A DNA stretch of 64,000 nucleotides. Source: Chryseobacterium sp. VAUSW3 (GTDB lineage: Bacteria; Bacteroidota; Bacteroidia; Flavobacteriales; Weeksellaceae). The stretch spans positions 186,001 through 250,000 of the forward strand of contig NZ_NIUY01000001.1 in NCBI RefSeq assembly GCF_002205795.1, written 5' to 3'. Below, one piece after another: positions 1-7,936 of the stretch. Each line of letters begins with the position of its first letter. The stretch's first letter is position 1. Position numbers and translations under genes: made by a program. Below the pieces are notes generated by a model. That model saw only the letters and a program-made list of their open reading frames with translations, was not told where the DNA came from and searched no databases.

Positions 1-179
1 AGCCAACCATGGAGTTCAAAAAGCCTTTGGATATTGATTACGACAATGATGATGCCCAAACAATTTTAACAAAAATAATGGTCGCGATAGAACAAACCGA
101 AGATTTCAACGTTCTACATGAATACGACCAGGAATTAAAAGCTCAAAAAACTGAAGAGAAATCTACCTTAAAATCATAA
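1..179 (+). CDS. C-terminal fragment of an unidentified protein
   Basis: An open frame (reading from base 3) enters from the left edge and ends at a TAA at 177-179, giving 58 residues rich in Asp, Glu, Gln and Lys with no membrane segment. The segment with PLDIDYDNDDAQ followed by LTKIMVAIEQ faintly recalls the tail of PlsC-type acyltransferases, but this is too weak to name it. It lies only 10 bases before the next gene on the same strand, so the two may be co-transcribed. The N-terminal part is outside the window. Confidence 0.6.
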   Translation, partial: PTMEFKKPLDIDYDNDDAQTILTKIMVAIEQTEDFNVLHEYDQELKAQKTEEKSTLKS

Positions 180-189
180 AAAATTCTGA

Positions 190-627
190 ATGAAAAGATT
201 TATTGCATTTTTCGTTTTACTGGCACTCGCCTCTTGTACGACACAGAAAAAATATACCGATTTCGATTACAGTTATTCCCGCAGCGGCGGTTTGTCACCA
301 ATTTACGAAAACCTTTGGATCAAAGGTAACAACGCCCATTATTCCTTCGAAGGACAGGGTAAAAACATTAAAAAAGATTTTACACTTTCAAAAGAAGAGC
401 TCAATAACATACAGAATGTTCTGGAGCAGAACAATTTCCGAATGATTCAGGAAGACTATAAAAAACTTTACGATTATATTTCGACTTCTATCGTTGTGAA
501 AAAAGGAAGCCAGTCGGCCAGCAAATCAGATGCCTCTCATATCATGGAAGGCGATAAACGCCGTTGGGAAAATGTGGTAAATACCTTTCGCCAGCTTATT
601 GATTCCAAAACTGCCGAAGCAAAATAA
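190..627 (+). CDS. Small lipoprotein of unknown function (DUF6438-like)
   Basis: The 145-residue product starts with a short lipoprotein signal (MKRF, a hydrophobic stretch, then the lipobox LASC at about residues 13-16), so the mature protein should be anchored by Cys16. The mature part is a compact soluble domain with SRSGGLSP near the start and a TLSKEELNNIQ helix. It resembles small Bacteroidota lipoproteins of the DUF6438 type, recognised only by general pattern. It sits 10 bases after the preceding gene and 12 before the next, which suggests an operon. Function unknown. Confidence 0.75.
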   Translation: MKRFIAFFVLLALASCTTQKKYTDFDYSYSRSGGLSPIYENLWIKGNNAHYSFEGQGKNIKKDFTLSKEELNNIQNVLEQNNFRMIQEDYKKLYDYISTSIVVKKGSQSASKSDASHIMEGDKRRWENVVNTFRQLIDSKTAEAK

Positions 628-639
628 CGATAGCTAATA

Positions 640-1185
640 ATGACCGATTTTTCAGAAATTACTGCGTATTCACAACATAAAACGCGCGTATTAATTTACA
701 GTTCTTATCCTAAAACCGCCGAACTTGTTTTGCATGTTCTCGATTTTTTCGGAAAAAAAACCGATTATATTCTGGCAAACGGCACGAGTAAAACTACGGA
801 TTGCGATTTTGTAATTTTAGAAACTTCGGATCATCAGAAAGCTGCAGATTTTAAAGCTAATATTGCGCTGATTTCAGATGAAATGAACAGCGAAAACCTG
901 TCATTAATTCTTAAAAACATTACAGCAGGCGGCGTTTTGGTTTATCCTGAAAAAGCAGAAGAAACAATAAACGAAGCAGAAAACTATTTCCGGAAATTAT
1001 CTTTTTCCGACGCTGAATTTAAAACTGAAGGTGAAAAAATACTCATCAGTACTGAAATGGGTGAAATTCCGCTTGGTTCCAGTGACGCAAACTTGGTAAA
1101 GAATATCAACGGAATTAAACTGCTTTGCCAGCAATTTGGTATTATGGAAGAAGATTTCTACGAAGCGATGATGAGTTTCGAATAA
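640..1185 (+). CDS. Degenerate Mur-ligase-like protein
   Basis: This 181-residue protein looks like a cut-down Mur ligase (MurC/Mpl family). The N-terminal VLIYSSYPKTAELVLHVL lines up with the usual P-loop region (GTHGKTT), but the glycines are gone and only the Lys-Thr survives. DFVILETSD matches the central acidic motif and ANIALISDE the following strand. LVKNINGIKLLCQQFGI resembles the family's hN-x-N-x-x-A-A...LGI helix, after which the protein stops; the C-terminal substrate domain is absent. Full Mur ligases have about 450 residues. An active ligase is unlikely, so a regulatory or scaffolding role in peptidoglycan metabolism is possible. The assignment is inference from motif order. Confidence 0.6.
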   Translation: MTDFSEITAYSQHKTRVLIYSSYPKTAELVLHVLDFFGKKTDYILANGTSKTTDCDFVILETSDHQKAADFKANIALISDEMNSENLSLILKNITAGGVLVYPEKAEETINEAENYFRKLSFSDAEFKTEGEKILISTEMGEIPLGSSDANLVKNINGIKLLCQQFGIMEEDFYEAMMSFE

Positions 1186-1275
1186 TTGCTGACCAGCATT
1201 TTACGCATTCAACTTTTACTTTCATTCAAAGTCTGAAAATTTATTTAAATTTACCTTGAAACAAAAAGTAAAACA

Positions 1276-2463
1276 ATGCGCTATCACCAATCCGGTAAAA
1301 TTCCTCAGAAAAGACATACCGTTTTTAAATCCGAAAACGACAATTTTTATTACGAACAGCTTTTCGGAACTGAAGGTTTTCACGGAATTTCTTCGCTACT
1401 CTATCATATTCACCGCCCAACGCAGATAAAATCCATCAGCGAACCAAAAGACGTATCGCCTAAAATCGCGGTCGGAAAAAATGTGACGCCAAGGATGTTT
1501 AAGGGAATGAATGTTACCGCTGAAGACGACTTTCTCGACAGTCGCAAGATTCTTATGCTGAATAACGACCTGAAAATGGGTCTCTCAAAACCCAGAAAAT
1601 CCACCGAATATTTTTATAAAAATGCCGAATGCGACGAATTGCTTTTCGTTCATGAAGGCACCGGAGTCCTGAAAACTTTTGTTGGAAATCTGGAGTTTGG
1701 TGTGGGTGACTATCTTATCATTCCGCGCGGTACAATTTATCAGCTTGAGCTGCACACAGAAAACAATGTTTTTCTGATTGTAGAAAGCCACTCACCGATT
1801 TATACGCCAAAACGTTACAGGAACGAATTTGGGCAGCTGCTGGAGCATTCACCGTTTTGTGAAAGAGATATCGTAACGCCAACTTTTGTAGAACCGAAAG
1901 ATGAAAAAGGAGATTTTCTCATCAAAGTAAAAAAGGAAAACCAAATCTGGGATTTCATCTACGCAACGCATCCTTTCGATGTCGTAGGTTGGGACGGATT
2001 TTTCTATCCTTTCAAATTCAATATCAAAAATTTCGAACCTATTACGGGTAGGATTCATCTTCCGCCACCGATTCACCAGACTTTCGAGGCTCATAATTTT
2101 GTGGTCTGCTCATTTGTAGCGAGAATGTACGATTATCATCCGCTTGCGATTCCCGCACCGTATAATCACTCTAATATTGATTCAGACGAAGTGCTTTTCT
2201 ACACGGAAGGTGATTTCATGAGCCGGAATCATATTGATCTGATGGATTTCACGCTTCATCCGGGCGGCATTGTTCATGGCCCGCATCCGGGAGCGATGGA
2301 ACGAAGCATCGGGAAAAAATTTACAGAAGAATACGCGGTGATGGTTGATCCATTCCGACCTTTACAACTCACGGAAGAAGCCCTGAAAGTAGAAGATCCT
2401 ACTTATAAGACTTCCTGGCTCGAAAATATTGAGAATCACCTGGAAGACCGTTCTCAGGAATAA
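1276..2463 (+). CDS. hmgA: Homogentisate 1,2-dioxygenase
   Basis: This cytoplasmic cupin enzyme opens the aromatic ring of homogentisate with O2 to give maleylacetoacetate, the third step of tyrosine degradation. The 395-residue protein opens with MRYHQSGKIPQKRHT, typical of the family. It has the iron site in the C-terminal cupin: His298 and Glu305 in PYNHSNIDSDE and His334 in GGIVHGPHPG, matching His335/Glu341/His371 of the human enzyme. It heads a group with hpd and fahA on the same strand. The product maleylacetoacetate needs an isomerase before FahA, and no isomerase gene is visible in this window. A terminator hairpin follows directly. Confidence 0.95.
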   Translation: MRYHQSGKIPQKRHTVFKSENDNFYYEQLFGTEGFHGISSLLYHIHRPTQIKSISEPKDVSPKIAVGKNVTPRMFKGMNVTAEDDFLDSRKILMLNNDLKMGLSKPRKSTEYFYKNAECDELLFVHEGTGVLKTFVGNLEFGVGDYLIIPRGTIYQLELHTENNVFLIVESHSPIYTPKRYRNEFGQLLEHSPFCERDIVTPTFVEPKDEKGDFLIKVKKENQIWDFIYATHPFDVVGWDGFFYPFKFNIKNFEPITGRIHLPPPIHQTFEAHNFVVCSFVARMYDYHPLAIPAPYNHSNIDSDEVLFYTEGDFMSRNHIDLMDFTLHPGGIVHGPHPGAMERSIGKKFTEEYAVMVDPFRPLQLTEEALKVEDPTYKTSWLENIENHLEDRSQE

Positions 2464-2466
2464 ATT

Positions 2467-2493
2467 AAAAGCTAAAATAACGTTAGCTTTTTT
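2467..2493 (+). terminator. Rho-independent terminator after hmgA
   Basis: A 9-bp stem (AAAAGCTAA / TTAGCTTTT) with a 7-base loop is followed by a run of T. It starts 4 bases after the hmgA stop, so hmgA is probably transcribed separately from the next gene. Confidence 0.75.
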
Positions 2494-2641
2494 CATTTAA
2501 AATCAAGTAAATTATCTGCGACAGAAGGAGTATAGAACATTCCAGCGTAGTTCCTAAATCGCAATCATATTAATCCAGGAAAAAAATTTTAAATATTTTC
2601 AAAAACTGAGTTTCCTCATTTCGAATCTTAATTGAAATGGC

Positions 2642-2649
2642 TAAATTTG
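2642..2649 (+). promoter_or_regulatory. -7 promoter box for the CoA-transferase gene
   Basis: TAAATTTG matches the Bacteroidota -7 box TAnnTTTG exactly. A TTC stands where the -33 TTG is expected, 19 bases upstream. It would give a leader of about 30 bases before the start codon at 2684. The stretch 2494-2641 shows nothing else I can name. Confidence 0.45.
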
Positions 2650-2683
2650 ATGAAATTAACAACAGTAATCTAATTTCAATATT

Positions 2684-3961
2684 ATGGTTCAATACGTAAG
2701 TGCCGAAGAAGCAGTTTCGATGATTCAGAGTGGTAACCGGATATTTTCTCACGGCAGTGCCTGTACTCCCAACCTTTTCATTGATGAACTTGCAAGACAG
2801 TCGTCCAGACTTAGAGGGGTAGAATTCGTCTCCATCACCCAACAGGGAAATGTGGAAGTAGCCAAACCTCAGTACAAAGACAGTTTTTATATCAACTCTT
2901 TATTCGTTTCAACACCTGTTCGCGACGCCGTAAATTCGGATCGCGGAGATTTTGTTCCTGTTTTTCTAAGCGAAATACCTACGCTTTTTAAAAAAGGCTT
3001 GCTGCCTATCGATGTGGCTATGGTTACTGTTTCTCCTCCGGATCAACATGGTTACTGTACCTTGGGAACCTCTGTGGATGTGGCAAGAAGTGCTGTAGAT
3101 ACCGCAAAGATCATCATCGCTCAGGTAAATCCGAGAATGCCGAGAACCCATGGCGACGGGATGATTCACTATACCAAAATCCATAAAATGGTTTGGCATG
3201 AAGAAGAGCTGCTTACGGTTGATTACGGCGCAAAAGTAGGTGAAGAAGAGTTGCTTATTGGAAAAAATGTAGCTGAAATCATCGATGACAGAGCCACACT
3301 GCAAATGGGAATCGGAACCATTCCCGATGCGGTACTGAAATGCCTGCATAATCATAAAGATCTCGGAATTCATACCGAAATGATCAGTGACGGAATTGTA
3401 GAATTGGTGGCAAACGATGTAATTACCAATAAATACAAAGGCACGCACTCCAACAGAACCATTACCAGCTTTGCTTTCGGAACAAGAAAATTATACGATT
3501 ATATCGACGACAATCCTTCCTTTGCTTTTATGGATGTGGAACACGTAAATTATCCCATCAACATCATGAAAAACAAAAACATGGTGGCCATTAATTCAGC
3601 CATTGAAATCGACCTTACAGGCCAGGTTTGCGCAGATTCCATCGGCACTTTCCAGTTCAGCGGAATTGGAGGACAAATGGATTTCATGCGGGGAGCAGCA
3701 CTTTCAGATGGTGGAAAACCGATTATTGCGATTTCTTCCCGCACCAAGAAAGGCGTTCCGAGAATTGTTCCTTTCCTGAAACCGGGAGCCGGCGTGGTGA
3801 CTACAAGGGGGCATATTCACTACGTCGTAACTGAGTTTGGAACCGCTTACCTTTACGGAAAAAGTTTAAGACAGAGAGCGAAAGCACTGATTGATATTTC
3901 GCACCCAGACGACAGAGAAATGCTTGAAAAAGCAACCTTCGAAAGATTTAAATGTCTTTAA
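2684..3961 (+). CDS. Acetyl-CoA hydrolase/transferase family CoA-transferase
   Basis: This 425-residue cytoplasmic enzyme belongs to the Cat1/4-hydroxybutyrate CoA-transferase family, which moves CoA between acyl-CoA and a carboxylate through a glutamyl-CoA intermediate. GIHTEMISDG carries the expected catalytic Glu, and FSGIGGQMDF and GAGVVTTRGHIHYVVTEFG are characteristic of the C-terminal half. Length is normal for the family. Its position between hmgA and hpd suggests, as inference, that it activates the acetoacetate released by FahA, or recycles acetate or succinate CoA. It is not a classical two-subunit SCOT. It has its own promoter box upstream and a strong terminator downstream. Confidence 0.9.
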   Translation: MVQYVSAEEAVSMIQSGNRIFSHGSACTPNLFIDELARQSSRLRGVEFVSITQQGNVEVAKPQYKDSFYINSLFVSTPVRDAVNSDRGDFVPVFLSEIPTLFKKGLLPIDVAMVTVSPPDQHGYCTLGTSVDVARSAVDTAKIIIAQVNPRMPRTHGDGMIHYTKIHKMVWHEEELLTVDYGAKVGEEELLIGKNVAEIIDDRATLQMGIGTIPDAVLKCLHNHKDLGIHTEMISDGIVELVANDVITNKYKGTHSNRTITSFAFGTRKLYDYIDDNPSFAFMDVEHVNYPINIMKNKNMVAINSAIEIDLTGQVCADSIGTFQFSGIGGQMDFMRGAALSDGGKPIIAISSRTKKGVPRIVPFLKPGAGVVTTRGHIHYVVTEFGTAYLYGKSLRQRAKALIDISHPDDREMLEKATFERFKCL

Positions 3962-3970
3962 AAATAATCC

Positions 3971-3997
3971 AATCCCGAAATTTTCGGGATTTTTTTT
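3971..3997 (+). terminator. Rho-independent terminator after CoA-transferase
   Basis: AATCCCGAAA pairs with TTTCGGGATT and is followed by seven or more T. It begins 10 bases after the stop codon. Confidence 0.85.
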
Positions 3998-4097
3998 GGA
4001 ATTCTTTGAACTGATTTCCGCTTTAACTGTCGCATCTATTACATTTTATCTGTCCTGAAAAATTTTTGTAATTTGCCCTATCTAAAAAAACAAACTC

Positions 4098-5228
4098 ATG
4101 TCTACACTTACATTTGCCGAAAAAATTGCACAGGCAGAAAATTTTTTACCCATCAACGGGACCGATTATATCGAATTTTATGTAGGAAACGCAAAACAGG
4201 CTGCACATTTTTACAAAACCGCCTTCGGTTTTCAGTCTGTAGCCTATGCCGGACCGGAAACAGGCGTTCGCGACAGAGCTTCTTATGTCGTTCAGCAGGG
4301 AAAAATTCGTTTGGTATTAACTTCCGGACTCAAATCTGATTCACCCATTTGTGAGCATCAGAAAAAACACGGCGACGGTGTGAAAATTCTGGCACTTTGG
4401 GTGGATGATGCCTACTCCGCATTTGAAGAAACCACAAAACGTGGCGCAAAACCATATTTGGAACCTCAAACCTTAACCGATGAACACGGCGAAGTCCGCA
4501 TGTCCGGGATTTATACTTATGGTGAAACAGTTCACATGTTTGTAGAACGCAAAAATTACAAAGGCGATTTTATGCCGGGCTACCAGAAATGGGAAAGCGA
4601 CTATAATCCAACCGATGTAGGGCTTCTGTACGTTGACCATTGTGTTGGGAATGTAGGTTGGGACCGAATGATTCCAACAGTTGAATGGTATGAAAAAGTG
4701 ATGGGATTTGTCAATATTCTAAGTTTCGACGATAAGCAAATCAACACCGAATATTCTGCACTGATGAGTAAAGTAATGAGCAACGGAAACGGTTTTGCAA
4801 AATTCCCGATCAATGAACCTGCTGAAGGAAAGAGAAAGTCGCAGGTGGAAGAATATCTTGATTTCTACGAAGGCGAAGGCGTACAGCATATCGCAGTAGC
4901 TACCAAAGACATCATCAGAACAGTAACCGAGCTGAAAGCTCGTGGTATTGAGTTTTTACCGGCTCCACCAAATGCTTATTACGAAATGGTTCCGGAAAGA
5001 GTAGGCCAAATTGATGAAGACCTTAAAAAACTGGAAGAACTAGGCATTCTGATCGACTGTGACGAAGAAGGCTATCTTCTGCAAATCTTTACAAAACCTG
5101 TGGAAGACCGCCCTACCCTTTTCTTCGAAATCATTGAAAGACACGGCGCACAAAGTTTCGGCGCAGGAAATTTCAAAGCGTTGTTTGAAGCACTGGAAAA
5201 AGAACAGGAAAGAAGAGGAAATCTTTAA
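4098..5228 (+). CDS. hpd: 4-hydroxyphenylpyruvate dioxygenase
   Basis: This non-heme iron enzyme converts 4-hydroxyphenylpyruvate to homogentisate, the substrate of HmgA. The 376-residue protein has two vicinal-oxygen-chelate domains. The first (about 20-155) is substrate-free and the second (about 175-360) is catalytic. The iron ligands are visible as His181 (YVDHCVGNV), His264 (GVQHIAVAT) and Glu344 (FFEIIERHG), and the C-terminal FGAGNFKALFEALE is typical. The start ATG follows an A-rich stretch. A -7-like TAATTTG stands about 25 bases before it. The gene is followed 29 bases later by a small secreted protein and then fahA. Confidence 0.95.
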   Translation: MSTLTFAEKIAQAENFLPINGTDYIEFYVGNAKQAAHFYKTAFGFQSVAYAGPETGVRDRASYVVQQGKIRLVLTSGLKSDSPICEHQKKHGDGVKILALWVDDAYSAFEETTKRGAKPYLEPQTLTDEHGEVRMSGIYTYGETVHMFVERKNYKGDFMPGYQKWESDYNPTDVGLLYVDHCVGNVGWDRMIPTVEWYEKVMGFVNILSFDDKQINTEYSALMSKVMSNGNGFAKFPINEPAEGKRKSQVEEYLDFYEGEGVQHIAVATKDIIRTVTELKARGIEFLPAPPNAYYEMVPERVGQIDEDLKKLEELGILIDCDEEGYLLQIFTKPVEDRPTLFFEIIERHGAQSFGAGNFKALFEALEKEQERRGNL

Positions 5229-5257
5229 AATAAAGACTCCCAAAATCCTTCAATACC

Positions 5258-5722
5258 ATGATGATGAAAAAAATAATTTTAATTGCACTCTTCTTTGCAT
5301 CCGCGGTCAGTATCAGAGCTCAATACGGTAGTATTAACGCGATTCTCGACCGGTTGGAAGAGAAACGCGGCGTCAATAAAAACCTTAAAGATATAAATAT
5401 TGACGATGCAAAGTTTGTTCTGATTAAAGATTTTGAAGATCACACCGAAAGAAGTTTTGTCATCATCAAAGGTAACAAGGCAACTTATGTGGAAATGTTT
5501 GATGATAAACAGACCGGCGAAACTTCTTCTAACGTTTTTTCCGGAGATGTTGTCCGTTCGAAGCATAATATTATTTCGCTCCGCGCTGATAAACTCGAAG
5601 GTAAACAAATCGCGTTGGCGATTACCAAAACCTTTCTCATGACGATGCAGAAAAAGGTTCTTTACCTCATCGACGTCAACACAAAAGAACGTTGGATTGC
5701 AGAAAGTGCTTTTAACAAATAA
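5258..5722 (+). CDS. Small secreted protein of unknown function in the tyrosine cluster
   Basis: The 154-residue product has a Sec signal peptide (MMMKKIILIALFFASAVSIRA, cleavage expected after RA near residue 21) and no lipobox, so it should be periplasmic. The mature part alternates strands and helices, with IDDAKFVLIKDFEDHTERSF and a C-terminal VLYLIDVNTKERWIAESAF. I do not recognise the family. Its place between hpd and fahA may be incidental, since a periplasmic protein has no obvious role in homogentisate breakdown. A hairpin follows the stop. Confidence 0.75.
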   Translation: MMMKKIILIALFFASAVSIRAQYGSINAILDRLEEKRGVNKNLKDINIDDAKFVLIKDFEDHTERSFVIIKGNKATYVEMFDDKQTGETSSNVFSGDVVRSKHNIISLRADKLEGKQIALAITKTFLMTMQKKVLYLIDVNTKERWIAESAFNK

Positions 5723-5743
5723 CAAATCTTAAATAATAACGCA

Positions 5744-5788
5744 GGGTTCAAGGTGTAATAAAATTATTACTTTGAACCTTTCTTTTAA
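5744..5788 (+). terminator. Hairpin terminator between the small secreted protein and fahA
   Basis: GGTTCAAGGTGTAATA pairs, with a bulge, with TATTACTTTGAACC and is followed by TTTCTTTT. It starts 22 bases after the stop. The right arm also contains TACTTTG, which resembles a -7 box, so the region may serve both as terminator and as fahA promoter. Confidence 0.55.
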
Positions 5789-5800
5789 ACAAAATATATT

Positions 5801-7051
5801 ATGAAATCTTTTGTAAACTACGATCAGAACTCAGATTTTTCAATCTACAATATTCCGTTTGGAGTGGCGGTTTTCGAGCAGGAATATATCGCCTGCTGCA
5901 CAAGAATCGGTGATCTGGTAATCGATTTGGCTACCATGTACGACTATGGCTTTTTCGACGAGATCGAAGGATTGAATGAAAATGTTTTTGAAGCCTACAC
6001 GCTGAATGAATTCATCGAACTGGGGAAACCGGTAACCAATGCCGTACGATTGAAAATTCAGGAACTGCTTGATGAAAATTCCAAACTTGCCAACGACGAA
6101 AAAACAAAAGAAGAATGTTTTTACGACCTCGATAAAGTGAAGATGATGATGCCAGTTCACATCCCGAATTATACCGATTTCTACAGCAGCATCGAGCATG
6201 CAACCAATGTTGGGAAAATGTTCCGCGATCCCGCCAACGCACTTTTACCAAACTGGAAGCATCTTCCGGTAGGTTATCACGGGCGGGCTTCCTCCATTGT
6301 AGTTTCAGGAACCGACATCATCCGTCCGAAAGGCCAGACTAAACCTGCAGATGCTGATTCGCCTGTTTTCGGCCCGTCGAAACAGCTGGATTTTGAGCTT
6401 GAAATGGCATTTATCGTAAACAAACATACCGAAATGGGCGAAAGCATAACCACGGCAGAAGCTGAAGACGCGATTTTCGGAATGGTAATTTTCAACGACT
6501 GGTCAGCCCGCGACATCCAAAGTTGGGAATATGTTCCGCTTGGGCCGTTTTTAGGCAAAAATTTCGGAAGTTCTATTTCTCCCTGGGTTGTTACGCTGGA
6601 AGCACTTGAACCCTTCAGAACGCAATCGCCAGTTCAGGAACCGGCAGTTTTAGATTATTTAAAATTTGAAGGCGATAAAAATTTCGACATTAATCTTGAA
6701 GTTTATCTGAAACCGGAAAATGGCACAGAAAACCTTATTTCACAGAGCAATTACAAATTTATGTACTGGAATATGGCGCAGCAGCTCGCACACCACACCG
6801 TAAACGGCTGCAATGTAGAAGTTGGTGACGTGTATGCATCGGGAACAATTTCCGGCGAAAATCCAAACGCTTTCGGTTCGATGCTCGAGTTAACGTGGAG
6901 AGGCCAAAATCCTTTGAAACTGAACAATGGCGAAGAAAGAAAATTCATCAATGATAACGATACGATAATCATGCGCGGATATGGGGAAAAAGACGGAATC
7001 AGGGTTGGTTTTGGAGAAGTTTCAGGGAAGATTTTACCGGCAACCTTATAA
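5801..7051 (+). CDS. fahA: Fumarylacetoacetase
   Basis: The enzyme hydrolyses fumarylacetoacetate to fumarate and acetoacetate, ending the tyrosine pathway. The 416-residue protein has the small N-terminal SH3-like domain followed by the catalytic FAH fold. The active-site residues fall at the same numbers as in the mouse enzyme: Asp126 and His133 in DFYSSIEHATNVG, Glu199 and Glu201 in LDFELEMAF, and Asp233 in FNDWSARDIQ. YHGRASSIVVSGT is also present. The next gene starts 20 bases later and is probably co-transcribed. Cytoplasmic. Confidence 0.96.
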   Translation: MKSFVNYDQNSDFSIYNIPFGVAVFEQEYIACCTRIGDLVIDLATMYDYGFFDEIEGLNENVFEAYTLNEFIELGKPVTNAVRLKIQELLDENSKLANDEKTKEECFYDLDKVKMMMPVHIPNYTDFYSSIEHATNVGKMFRDPANALLPNWKHLPVGYHGRASSIVVSGTDIIRPKGQTKPADADSPVFGPSKQLDFELEMAFIVNKHTEMGESITTAEAEDAIFGMVIFNDWSARDIQSWEYVPLGPFLGKNFGSSISPWVVTLEALEPFRTQSPVQEPAVLDYLKFEGDKNFDINLEVYLKPENGTENLISQSNYKFMYWNMAQQLAHHTVNGCNVEVGDVYASGTISGENPNAFGSMLELTWRGQNPLKLNNGEERKFINDNDTIIMRGYGEKDGIRVGFGEVSGKILPATL

Positions 7052-7071
7052 TTTTTTACAGAATTTAAGCA

Positions 7072-7893
7072 ATGAAAACAATTTCTCCTAAAGATTTAAA
7101 TAATTTACAATTACAAACGCTTTTGCAGACGGCCATTGCTCCACGTCCGATTGCGTTGGCTTCAACTATTGACAAAGACGGAAATGTAAATTTAAGTCCG
7201 TTCAGTTTTTTCAATATGTTCAGTACAAATCCGCCGGTGGTTATTTTTTCACCGTCACGAAGAGTGCGCGACAACACAACAAAACATACGCTGGAAAATG
7301 TTAAACAAGTTGCCGAAGTCGTAATCGGTATCGTAAATTACAGCATCGTACAGCAAATTTCACTGGCTTCTACCGAATATGAAAAAGGAGTTAATGAATT
7401 TGTAAAAGCAGGTCTCACGATGAAAGAGGCAGATTTGGTTAAACCGAAACTTATCGAAGAATGTCCCGTAAATATGGAATGCAAAGTTCTGGAAATTAAA
7501 AGTTTGGGAACGGAAGGCGGCGCAGGAAACCTGATTATTTGCGAAATCATTAAAATTCACCTCCGCGAAGAATATCTGAATGAAGAAGGAAATCTTGATC
7601 AGAAAAAACTCGATCTTGTAGCAAGATTAGGCGCAAACTGGTATTCCCGGAACAACGAGAACAATCTTTTCGAAGTTCCGAAACCTCTGGTAACCAAGGG
7701 AATTGGTTTCGATCAATTGCCGGAAGCGATAAAATATTCAAAAATTTTTACCGGAAATGATTTAGGAATGCTCGCAAATGTAGAACAGTTGCCGGAAGGT
7801 AGTTTTTCTGCGGATGAGAACACCCATTCCGAAGCCCGAAAATTTCTTTCGGAAAACAAGATCGAAGAGGCCTGGAAAGTTTTAACGGTTTAA
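7072..7893 (+). CDS. Flavin reductase-like flavoprotein
   Basis: The 273-residue protein has the split-barrel flavin reductase domain: TAIAPRPIALASTIDKDG near residue 20-40, then LSPFSFFNMFSTNPPVVIFSP and a long second half ending in a helical tail. Such proteins bind FMN and often reduce flavin with NAD(P)H or act as stand-alone oxidoreductases. It follows fahA by 20 bases and ends at a bidirectional terminator, so it is the last gene of the fahA transcript. Its link to tyrosine breakdown is by position only; the substrate is unknown. Confidence 0.85.
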   Translation: MKTISPKDLNNLQLQTLLQTAIAPRPIALASTIDKDGNVNLSPFSFFNMFSTNPPVVIFSPSRRVRDNTTKHTLENVKQVAEVVIGIVNYSIVQQISLASTEYEKGVNEFVKAGLTMKEADLVKPKLIEECPVNMECKVLEIKSLGTEGGAGNLIICEIIKIHLREEYLNEEGNLDQKKLDLVARLGANWYSRNNENNLFEVPKPLVTKGIGFDQLPEAIKYSKIFTGNDLGMLANVEQLPEGSFSADENTHSEARKFLSENKIEEAWKVLTV

Positions 7894-7901
7894 TTTTAAA
7901 T

Positions 7902-7935
7902 AAAAAAAGAGTGAATTGCATTCACTCTTTTTTAT
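7902..7935. terminator. Bidirectional terminator
   Basis: AAAAAAAGAGTGAAT and ATTCACTCTTTTTTT form a long stem with A and T tracts on both sides. It serves the flavoprotein gene on the + strand and terC on the - strand, whose stop codons flank it. Confidence 0.85.
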
Positions 7936-7936
7936 T

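Noticed and set aside
2966-3448. Open frame of 160 codons on the - strand
   Set aside because: It is antisense to the CoA-transferase gene and has a Cys/His-rich, low-quality translation.
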